A stretch of 64,000 nt of DNA from Cenococcum geophilum 1.58 (Eukaryota; Ascomycota; Dothideomycetes; Gloniales; Gloniaceae), in the NCBI GenBank assembly GCA_001692895.1, contig KV748247.1:496001-560000 (forward strand), in the 5' to 3' direction. Below are positions 55,560 through 64,000 of this stretch, one piece after another. Under the pieces are notes generated by a model. It made no database searches. It saw only the letters and a list, made by a program, of their open reading frames with translations, and had not been told where the DNA came from. A program made the translations under genes and the position numbers. Every line of letters begins with the position of its first letter. Position 1 is the stretch's first letter.

Positions 55560-58465
55560 CGGGAGCTGGTTATAACGACTATATAATAAATAATAAATGG
55601 GAATGCTTAGAACTAGAGAAAATAGAAGTTAAATAAGCAATTTTCTCTAGCTCTAATAAAAAGGCTCTAGGACCAGATGGGATATCTTTTACAATTTTAT
55701 AAAAGGCCTACCCTATTATAGAAGATCTTCTATATAGAATCTACAGGATTTTGTTTATTTTAGGCTATCAGCTAAAGGTCTAAAGAGAAGTTTAAGGAGG
55801 ACTATTCTTTACTAAAGTCCTATAGACCTATCTCCTTACTAAACTGCTTAGGAAAGACTCTAGAAAAGATCTTTACTACTAAATTAGGATATCTAGCTAG
55901 CACTACTAGCTTACTTTAAGATTCTTAACTAGGAGGAAGAAGATATCGGTCCGTAATAGACGTAGTCTTACTACTTCTAAATAACATTTAATCTAAAAAT
56001 AATAGGAAAAAAGCTAGATAAAGAATAGCTACTACGTTATTCCTAGACGTAAAAGGGGCTTTTAACCATATCTCTAAAAACTAGCTTTTATCTATCTGTA
56101 AGGAACTAGGACTACCTATAGCGTTTATATAATAGGTAGCTACTTTCCTTAGTAATAGAAAGCTACAGCTCTCCTCTAATAGGTAAATATAAGAAAAAGT
56201 AAAACTAGAAATAGGGATACTATAGGGATCGCCTATATCCCCTATTTTATTTCTACTATATATACGCAATATCTGCAGCATATAGATAGAAGGAGCCTAT
56301 TCTCTTAGCTATATGGACGATTTTACAATTACGGTTACTTTAAAGTCAGCTAAATCTAATTGCAAAAAGCTAGAGAGAATAGCGCTAGAGCTAATATCTA
56401 AGGCTAAAGAAGCTGCTATTAGTTTTAACGTTAGCAAAATAGAGCTTATACACTTCTATAGTAAACTCACTACTATAGAAGAAGGGTTAAAGCTAAGAGA
56501 CGTAGAAATATCCCCTAAACCCCTAGTTAGGTAGTTAGTGGTATTTCTAGACTCTAAGCTTACTTTTAAATAATATATAGAAATAAAAATCTCTAAAGCA
56601 AAAAGAGCCTTTTATTTAATTAGAAGACTAGGTAATATACAAAGAGGTCTATCTCTATAAGCCCTACGGCAGCTCTATATAGCTTGCGTTACTACTATAG
56701 CAGACTACGGAGTACAATATTAGTGGAAAAGCAAGTCTAGAGACCACCTACTAAATAGGTACCAATCTCTATAAAATAAGGCCCTAAAACTAGTTCTAGG
56801 AGCGTTTAGAGGATTTCCTAGCCGAGCTATAGAGATTAAAGCCTCTATTCCTCCTCCTAGAATTAGATTTAAAAAGCTTTATAATAGCTACGTATTAAGA
56901 ATCCTAAAATTTAAGAAAAACTACGTAATTAAAAAGGTCTATATAGAAGAGATTAATAAAGATAGGGACGAATTAGTAACTAGTTCTAGCTCTAGTTCTA
57001 GCCCTAAAAACTCTACTATAAAGTACCTCTTATAGCTAAAGATATAGCTACTATCTCTAACCTCTAGAGTTTAGCAGCTAATTTAAAACTAGAAAATAAA
57101 GAGAATCTCTTTAGACTAGCAAAAACCGTAGTCTCTTCCTATTTCTGCATCCTTTTCTATCTTAAGGGGTAGTAAAGAAGAAGCTATATAAGAATATCTA
57201 AGACTAGCAGAAAATCTATAAGAATCCCTAGAGTGGGATTTAGTAGATATATACTATATAGATAGCTTTAAAACAATAAATTAAATATAGTTGCCGTATA
57301 TAAAATAGGGGAGAGAAATAGGATTAAATATGCAATAAATTGGAATTTAGGACCCTATATGGAAATTATAAATATAGAGCTTTACGCAGTCTATAGGGCC
57401 TTAGAATATCTAAAATAATAAAGACTAGAAGAGAAATAAGTCTATATCTTTATAGATAGCCAAGTGGCTATTAAGAGATTACAGCTTAATTCTCTTATAG
57501 GGGGGTAAGAACTAGTCTTTAAAATTACGTAAAGTTGTTCCTATTTAGCTAATAAGGGGATCTCTATTAACTTTTATTGGGTTCCTAGCCATCTAGAAAT
57601 CTATAAAAATAAAATAGTAGATAAGCTAGCTAAAAAGGGCCTTTCTAGAAGAAAACTATAATCTTTTTATACCTCCTTAGCCTATATAGGGAGAGCAGCA
57701 AGAGAAAAGATACTAGAATAGTGGAAAGATAATTAGTAGCAGAATAAGAATAAAGGAAAACACTATATTAGAATCTGTAAAGGAAGCTATTCCTTTTCTC
57801 TTAAAGCCCCTAAGGATAAATATCCTAAAAGGCTATAATTAGCTTTCTTCTAGCTAAAGCTAAGAAAAGGCTATTTTAAATCCTTCTCTAAAGTAATAGG
57901 GGAGGATAAAAAAGGTAGATACTTTAGGGAATATAGAGCACTGTAAACCCCTAGACACCTACTGCTAGACTATAACCTATATAGAGAAAAAAGAAGAGAA
58001 ATATAAAAGAAACTAGGCTCTTCTCTCTCTTTAAAGAATTTTGTATATAAATAGGAGGGGAGGCGCTTTTTCTATTTCTAAGTTGAACAGGGATAGCTAC
58101 TAGAAAGTAGCTAAGAACAGTAGGATCTATAGAAGGAGGTAACTCCTACTAGGCTTTTAGTAAAGAGATATTAGTAAGTAAAAGGACAGAAATAAATTAC
58201 AAAAGGATAGGGATAGGCGTTAGGATTCCTTATTTGTTATAGTTTTCTACCGTTTTCTTATTCCCTAGTAGTTACTTATAACTTGGTATTTTACTAAGGA
58301 ACTATAAACCCCTAGTTTAGGGATTTATAAACTACTAGGACATAGTTACTAGTATATATTATGCTGCCCTAAGGGATTTATATATATAGGACTATAGCGC
58401 TATAGCCTAGAGGCTGCATGCGTAGTATTTTACGTAGTATAATATAATGGATTAAAAAAAAAACT
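55560..58465 (+). mobile_element. Tad-type LINE, 5'-truncated, poly(A) end
   Basis: A non-LTR retrotransposon with RT then RNase H on the + strand, ending in an A-run at 58455-58464. No apurinic endonuclease domain is visible upstream, so the 5' end is truncated. It is inserted in Gypsy-3, whose chromodomain region begins immediately after the A-run. Confidence 0.85.
55590..58140 (+). pseudogene. LINE ORF2 relic: reverse transcriptase and RNase H
   Basis: RT begins with SNKKALGPDGISF at about 55650. It shows DVKGAFNHIS at about 56047, GIL, a stop, GSPISPILFLLYIRNIC near 56220, and an intact YMDDFTIT box (YMDD at 56310-56321). A thumb-like region follows to about 56.9 kb (KALKLVLGAFRGFPSRA). 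RNase H lies at 57.24-57.65 kb, with an FIDSQVAIKRLQ block and a WVPSHLEIYKNKIVDKLAKK block. A C-terminal Cys/His segment near 57.94 kb has lost its first cysteines. The order RT then RNase H fits the Tad1 clade. Compared with its neighbours it has long stop-free stretches (one of 73 codons around YMDD), but several TAA/TAG remain. The frame ends near 58140. Confidence 0.85.
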
Positions 58466-60180
58466 TCCTAACCTAATTTCTTTTAATACTCCTATACCTT
58501 TCTTATAGCGTTCTTTAGGTTATTTAATAGCTTCTAGGTAGTCTTATTATAGCCCATCTACTTTACCTTATACTATATTTTACTATTAATGTCCTTATAA
58601 CTAATAATCTTTAAAACTTCCTATTTATCTTCTTTGTGTCCTTTTTACGTATCTGCCTTATAGATTAGTAGTTTAACGTTTTTATATACTAGTTTTAGTA
58701 TCGCGATATACTATATAGAGTAGATCCTTATTTTCTCTAGTAAGTTAAGCCTATATATAACTTCTAAAATCTTTTCTAAAACTTTTAAATAGTTCTAGTC
58801 TAACGTGGTCTAACGTAGTCTAACTTTTTACTCGGTTGTTAACTCTTAAAATTTTTATATAGTAGCTATACTTTATCCCCCTCCTTAAGATCTAGTTCCT
58901 TAAATCTCCTAGTATTATAGTACCTTTTTATTCTTTCTTATACTAGTTTAGCTATTTTATTAAGGTCTATATAAAGATTTATTAAGTTCTTTATTCTTTC
59001 TTCAGCTATACTACTTATTCTTTTTATTTATCGTAGTATTAATAATATTCTTAACTCGTAGCTATAGTTCGCCTTAAATAGTAATATACCTATTCCTTTT
59101 TATAGTGTCGTATTATATATAAACTATATAATTGGTAATAATAATACCTAATTATTCTATACATAATTAGTATAATGCCTTAGATACTATTTTAACGTTT
59201 AGTTTAGTTTTTTAATTTAACCGTCTGTCTATAGGTAATATGCTATTAACTTTACTGCGCAAACCCTTTATTCCGCTAATAATACTTCCTAAAATACTGC
59301 TATAAATCTCAAATCTTTATCTAATATAATCTTTATTAGTGTTCTATATCTTAAAATGACTTCTTTAATATAGATTCTAGCTATATCTTCTACTAAGATA
59401 TCCTCTATATATGCTATAAAGTAGTCCCACTTAGTTAACTTATCTATTATTACCAGAATTGCGTTATACTCTTATCCGGTAATAGGGTCCTTTAACTTTA
59501 ATAGCTTTATAATAAAGCCCTATAATATAACCTCCTATAGTTTTTTCGGTATTTTAATAAGTTATAGCCCTCTATATAGCTTATACCTTATTAGTTTAGT
59601 TCTTTAGCAATCCGGGCACTTTTTAGTAACTTCTCTTACTAAGCCCTAGATTCTATTAATAATATACTTCTTTTAAAGTCTTAAAACTAGGCCCGTAACT
59701 CTATTATGTCCTTAAGTTATTCCTCTATAAAATTCCTTAATAAACTCTTTTACTATTACCCCCGGAATATATATTACCTCTTTATTTTCGTACTATTCTA
59801 TATCTAGATCCTCTAGCTACGCCTTTAGGATCTTTTATACCTAAAAATTTTCTAGTATTTTATAGACTTTATTTAGCTTATCCTTCTAGGTTAATATAAT
59901 TTTGAGGTAATTATACCTTATTAACTCGTCTTTATCTTTGCGTAGCATCGCTCCTAATAGCTTTTCTTTATTTTATAATTAAGCCTTTCTGCTAAGAGCA
60001 TCTGCTCTTATATTTTAGCACCCTTAATATACTAAATTCTTAAATAATATTCTGTACGCATCTCTACCCATTTAACCTATCTTTAATTAAGTTCCTTTAT
60101 TATTATAAATTCTATTAAATTCTTATAATCTATCTTAACTATAAATGGTTTCTCTATACCTTATAAGAATGCTCTCTATA

Positions 60181-60361
60181 TTAGGAAAAAATTTACCAGC
60201 ATCTGATTTTACTTTTCTGCCATTTTAGCATTTTCAGCATTTTCTAGCATTTAGCCGCCAAATGCCGCATTTATAATTAAGTATTAGCATTTAGCTGCTA
60301 AATGCTAGAAAATGCTAAAATGGCAGAAAAGTAAAATTAGATACTAGTAATTTTTTCCTAA
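60181..60361. repeat. Palindromic foldback unit (181 bp)
   Basis: TTAGGAAAAAATT at the left and AATTTTTTCCTAA at the right bound two arms that are near-perfect reverse complements (for example TTTTCTGCCATTTTAGCATT against 60304-60330). A GCATTTAGC-rich centre is also palindromic. It looks like a MITE sharing its ends with the larger insert. Confidence 0.8.
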
Positions 60362-60740
60362 AGTTCTATATAAAGTTTAAAGTTCTGCACAAAGTTTCGC
60401 ACGAAGCTTTACGCGAAGCTCTACACAAAGCTCTATACGAAGTTCTATACAAAGCTCTATACAAAGCTCTGCATAAAGCTCTGCACGAAGCTCTATATAA
60501 AGCTCTGCACGAAGTTCCGCACAAAGCTTTACGCGAAGCTCTACACGAAGCTCTACACGAAGTTCTACACAAAGCTCTGCACGAAGCTCTACACAAAGCT
60601 CTACACAAAGCTCTACACGAAGCTCTTATATAAAGCTCTGCACGAGGCTCTACACAAGGCTCTATATAAAGCTCTGCGTACAGAGGCTCTACATACAGAG
60701 GCTCTGCGTACGGAGGCTCTATACGAAGCTCCGCATTAGG
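60362..60740. repeat. 12-bp tandem array (GAAGCTCTACAC-type)
   Basis: About thirty degenerate copies of AAAGCTCTACAC/GAAGCTCTGCAC. On the minus strand it gives an open frame of Cys-Arg-Ala-Leu units that is a repeat artefact. The same unit reappears beyond 62.9 kb. Confidence 0.9.
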
Positions 60741-60875
60741 TCCCCGCTATATTCCCAATAGCCTCTACACGTGCCTCTGCTAAGTATACCCCCTATATAC
60801 ACCTAGGTAGCCACCTCATTTTTTACCCTTTCTTATATCCTCCCAACCTAGGAAGACACCAGAATGACAGCTAGT

Positions 60876-61123
60876 AGACGACCGTCGCCGGAGCTAGACG
60901 ACCGTCAGAGCTAGACGACCGTCATTAGAGCTAGACAACCGTCGCTAAAGCCAGATAACCGTCGCCAGAGCTAGACGATCGTCGTTAGCGCCAGACAACC
61001 GTCGCCAGAGCTAGACGACCGTCGTCAGAGCTAGACGACCGTCGCCAGAGCCAGATAACCGTCGCCAGAGCTAGACGACCGTCGTCATCGCCATACAACC
61101 GTCGCCAGAGCCACACGACAACC
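60876..61123. repeat. 20-bp minisatellite, about 12 copies
   Basis: The unit is AGAGCTAGACGACCGTCGCC with C>T and G>A variants. It ends in the 32-bp block shared with 42311-42342. Confidence 0.9.
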
Positions 61124-61183
61124 GTTTAAACGACCAGCTAGCGAACACGATAAACGGTTTAATCGATCGGTTAGATCAAGGTG

Positions 61184-61287
61184 ACATAGACAGGTAAGCA
61201 CAGACAGGTAGGCATAGATAGGTAGGTATAGACGGGTAGGTATAGACAGACAAATAGATAGACAGACAGATAGGTAGGCAGGCAGGT

Positions 61288-61318
<31 letters not shown>

Positions 61319-61349
61319 TAGGTAGGTAGGTCGGTAGGTAGGCGGGTAA
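61184..61349. repeat. Tetranucleotide microsatellite (GTAG/GCAG)
   Basis: A long run of GGTA and GGCA units with interspersed TAGACA. The open frame across it on the minus strand is not a gene. Confidence 0.92.
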
Positions 61350-61439
61350 AGGAGAACCATCGCTCTATTATATTAAATTATCTAAAATAATATAATTTAT
61401 TTTGCACCAACTGCGTAGGAAGAGCAATACTTATTTATT

Positions 61440-61700
61440 ACTTAAAGTAAGTAAGATATATAGAATGTGCGAGAAGGGCATTATATATAGAATACGCGAG
61501 AAGGGCATTATGTACAGAATGTATAAGGAGGGCATTATATACAGAATGCGCAAAATGCGTAATTAGCTGCACTGCATTATTAAATACAGCAGTATACCGC
61601 ACTGCATTATTAAATATAGCAGTATGCCGCACTATATTGTTAAATACAGCAGTATATAGTAGTATGCCGCACTAAATTGTTAAATATAGCAGTATACCGC
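61440..61700. repeat. Two further tandem arrays, about 29-35 bp units
   Basis: First, about four copies of GAATGCGCGAGAAGGGCATT with a variable spacer (61455-61560). Then about four copies of CACTGCATTATTAAATACAG with CAGTATGCCG (61569-61700). Confidence 0.8.
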
Positions 61701-62433
61701 ACCTTAGTTAATACTATACGCTACACGTTATAGTGCGCGGAATGCGCATTTAGCCGCCAAATGCTGCTAAATACTGGTAAATTTTTTCCTGACGTACTCT
61801 TTAAGTGCTATAACTATACCCAATAATTCCTTATTATAGATGTCGTAGTTTAGTTCTAGCGGTATTATCTTCTAACTATAATATGCTACTAAATGCCATA
61901 CGTCCTAATACTTTTATAGTAAATATACTTCTAATATAAAGGTTAAAGCATCTATTTCTACAGCCGATTCTAGCTTTAGTTAGTAGATCTTAAGAATTGG
62001 ACCTTAGGTAAACAACTCCTTAAGTTTCTTAAATAACTTCTTTTACTCATTACCATATATCCACAGTTTATCCTTCTTTATTAATCTTATAAATAGCTTA
62101 ATAATATTTATTTACTGCGCAATAAACCTTATATAGTAGTTATAAACCCCTAAATATAACCTTAACTATATAACGTTCTCTAGTTCTTGCCAACTTACTA
62201 TAGCTTTAACTTTTTTTAAATCTATATAAATCTTGCCTAGTTTAATAATAAAGAACTCGCATTTTTTAATTACTGCTAGCATCTTTTCTTTCTATAGTTT
62301 CTTTAAAACCTATTAAATGTATTCTTTATGTTTCTCCTTACTTATAGAGCAGATAATATTATTAAGGTATATACTATAACAAACTTATTAAGGTATTCTC
62401 CTAATATACTATTAATTTACTTTTAAAATAGGG

Positions 62434-62750
62434 CAGTGCTATTTAGACACCCCCTAATTGCTAGGTAGACACCCCCTAATTGCTAGGTAGACACCCCCCC
62501 CCAAATTTAGTTCAGCGCCTACCTCAATAGGTTAGAATATCACGTGCGTTTGACTTATTTGCGCCTACATCACGAAAATCAAAATGCGCGCCATGACTGC
62601 AACACCACAATTAAGTCTTAATTTTAGTTATAGTATAAGTAGTAAAGTCCAAATCTGGAACGCGCTAAGGGAGCGATTAATTAGACTGCGTAGTGCTTTG
62701 CAAAGCATCGCGCGAACTAATTTAAGTGCTGCCACCTCTACTTAATTAAC
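62434..62750 (+). mobile_element. Pogo-type transposon 5' end fragment
   Basis: It starts GGGCAGTGCTATTTAGACAC after a TA. It carries three tandem copies of a 23-bp unit containing CTAATTGCTAGGTAGACACC (62450-62510), then an ATG at 62593 opening MTATPQLSLNFSYS, which resembles the MATPQLQNP start of the 15-kb pogo transposase. Just upstream, CACGAAAATCAAAAT parallels the pogo leader near 15410. The frame stops at a TAA after 48 codons. The rest of the transposase and the other end are missing. It truncates Gypsy-3. Confidence 0.55.
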
Positions 62751-62890
62751 CCGAGGTACAAGTGGTCTATTATATTCGGGTCCTAGATTTTAAACTCCGC
62801 CAAGCTAGCTTCTAATTGGTTAGAAAGCTAGGTTCTAATTAGTTAGAAACAAAACTGCGCGCGGTAATTTGTGGCAGAATCTACGTGACA
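62751..62890. other. Short unresolved segment
   Basis: Contains a doubled GCTAGCTTCTAATTGGTTAG / GCTAGGTTCTAATTAGTTAG motif (about 62808-62850). No gene is seen. It may be the continuation or the end of the pogo fragment. Confidence 0.3.
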
Positions 62891-62899
62891 AACTTCAAA

Positions 62900-64000
62900 A
62901 CCTTAAATTCTACCAAAGCTCTAGAAAAGCTCTGCACAGAGCTCTACTAAAGCCCTGCAAAACCTCTACACGAAGCTCCATACAAAGCTCTGCAAAGCTC
63001 TACTAAAAGCTCTACTAAAGTCTCTACTAAAGCCTCTGTAAGAGCTCTGCCCACGCAGTAAATAGAGCACTTAGTGCGCAGGGGGGTCCAAGGGGGTCTC
63101 CCCCTTAAAGCTCTGCTCGAAGCTCTACTCGAAGCTTTGCTTAAAGCCCTATACAGAGCTCCAAAGCTCTACTAACTTACAGTACTAATATACTAGGAAG
63201 GTTCTGCAATCGGCCGTATAACCACCTATACGATTAATCGCCGTATAATCGTCTCTACGAACGGCTCTACGAACGGCTCTATAAACGTCTACACGATTGC
63301 CCGTACAAACGCCCGTATAAACGCCCATACAAACAATCAATTAAACGTCCATATGATTAATCAATCAAACGTCTATACAATTGCCTATACGATCGTCTCT
63401 ATAAACGTCTCTATAATTAATCGCCCGTACGAACGTCTGTACGCCTGCATATAGCTCTATAGAAGATCTATACGAAGCTTTATATGAAGTTCTACACGAA
63501 GCTCTGTAAAAGCTCTACTAAACGCTTTACCAAAGCCTCTGCAAGAGCTTTGCCTATGTAGTAAATGGAGTATATAGTGTGTAGGGGGGGTCTAAGGGGG
63601 TCTCCCCCTTAAGCTTAAAGCTCTATTTAAAGCTCTACTAACACGCAGCACTAATATACTAGGAAGGCTCTATAATCGTCTATATAAACGGCTCTATAAA
63701 CGGCTCTACGAACGTCTGCATGATCGCCCGTATAAACGCCCATATAATTAGTCGATTAATCGATTAATTGCCTATATAAACGCCTATATAAACGTCTCTA
63801 CGAACGGTTCTACAAATAGCTCTATATACGGCTTTACTTACAGCTCTATAAACGCCCATACAATTACCTATATAATTGTCTCTACAAATATCTCTGTAAT
63901 TAATCGCCAAAACAAACGGCTGCACGTTTACACGTTTATAGTCTGCACGAAGCTCTACGCAAGGCTCTGTACGAAGCTCCGCATAAGGCTCTACCAAAGC
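62900..64000. repeat. Large compound tandem-repeat array running off the window
   Basis: Degenerate 12-13-bp AAAGCTCTAC units alternate with 12-13-bp ACGAACGGCTCTATAA-type units. On a larger scale a block of about 470-500 bp is repeated twice. The GTAAATAGAG...GGGGGTCTCCCCCTT core at 63057-63105 recurs at 63560-63610, and ACTAATATACTAGGAAGG at 63184 recurs at 63650. Open frames in it are artefacts. Confidence 0.85.

Larger units (their letters stand above)
60181..61797. mobile_element. Minisatellite-packed insert with TIR-like ends
   Basis: It splits Gypsy-3 at a point equivalent to 26113 in Gypsy-2. Its ends are TTAGGAAAAAATTTACCAG (60181) and CTGGTAAATTTTTTCCTGA (61797), an inverted pair with one mismatch. 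There is no coding region. The interior is a foldback unit and at least five different tandem arrays. No convincing target duplication was seen. Confidence 0.65.
58466..62433 (-). mobile_element. Gypsy-3: partial chromovirus, relative of Gypsy-2
   Basis: The minus strand parallels Gypsy-2 from its chromodomain (58480-58650, aligned with 24430-24600) through integrase to the RNase H/RT boundary at about 60180. It resumes at about 61797 and reaches the RT box near 62360, where a frameshift disrupts the YLDD equivalent. The left end is cut by the LINE and the right end by a pogo-type fragment at 62434. No LTR remains. The interruption at 60181-61797 is foreign. Heavier in stops than Gypsy-2. Confidence 0.82.

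Noticed and set aside
60366..60608. Cys/Arg-rich 80-codon open frame (possible secreted Cys-rich protein)
   Set aside because: A 12-bp tandem repeat read in one frame, with no start context or non-repetitive part.
60876..61123. CRISPR-like appearance of regular 20-bp repeats
   Set aside because: Units are contiguous without unique spacers and the context is fungal. It is a minisatellite.
61085..61360. 91-codon open frame over tetranucleotide repeats
   Set aside because: Microsatellite translation artefact.
63079..63105. G-run/C-run as telomere sequence
   Set aside because: No TTAGGG-type array is present. The runs form one hairpin repeated at 63.58 kb within the compound array.

Overview
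This window looks like an AT-rich, repeat-induced point mutation (RIP) degraded heterochromatic block from a filamentous ascomycete (Pezizomycotina). The evidence is a dense pile of nested fungal transposons (Ty1/copia, Ty3/gypsy chromoviruses, a Tad-type LINE, Fot1/pogo, Tc1/mariner and piggyBac relics). Nearly all coding traces are broken by TAG/TAA codons and by G>A or C>T changes, CpA/TpG are depleted and TpA is in excess. I found no rRNA, tRNA or CRISPR, and no intact host gene. Several short N runs sit inside Copia-B, Gypsy-2 and Copia-C.

Layout, left half. 0.5-12.7 kb: a reverse-strand chromovirus (Gypsy-1), split by a younger reverse-strand Ty1/copia element (Copia-A, 2571-7983, TSD CATCC) and by a solo LTR (11763-12009, TSD GTTCC). 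12.7-13.9 kb: a copia gag relic with minisatellites, a primer binding site and a possible LTR end. 13.9-15.5 kb: a Fot1/pogo relic. 16.0-16.9 kb: a piggyBac-derived miniature element and a foldback MITE. 16.9-18.3 kb: the only segment of ordinary base composition, a zinc-finger gene with at least 13 C2HC fingers, broken by a nonsense codon, a frameshift and the MITE.

18.6-32.6 kb: Copia-B (+, TSD GTAAT), carrying a complete Gypsy-2 (-, 23244-31229, TSD ACTCT). 32.6-40.8 kb: a Tc1/mariner relic whose inverted repeats are now 8 kb apart, because a second piggyBac-like element and Copia-C (-, 34610-40690, TSD ATAAT) lie between them.

41.2-54.1 kb: a small non-coding LTR element (TRIM-like, rich in tandem repeats). 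Inside it sits the most interesting object of the window, an 11.0-kb element (42796-53793). It has inverted termini that fold into branched hairpins and a 9-bp target duplication (CGAGGTAGT/TAAGGTAGT). It carries a DUF6589-like gene (+), two tandem paralogous cysteine-bearing genes of unknown function that share a conserved 47-nt intron (-), and a RecQ-like helicase with a 17-residue repeat tail (-). I know of no described element with this combination.

55.5-64 kb: a 5'-truncated LINE ending in poly(A), inserted in Gypsy-3 (a relative of Gypsy-2). Gypsy-3 is interrupted by a minisatellite-packed insert (60181-61797). Then come a pogo-type 5' end fragment and a long array of short repeats running off the window edge.

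All assignments come from reading the sequence by eye. Family names rest on recognised motifs, not on searches.
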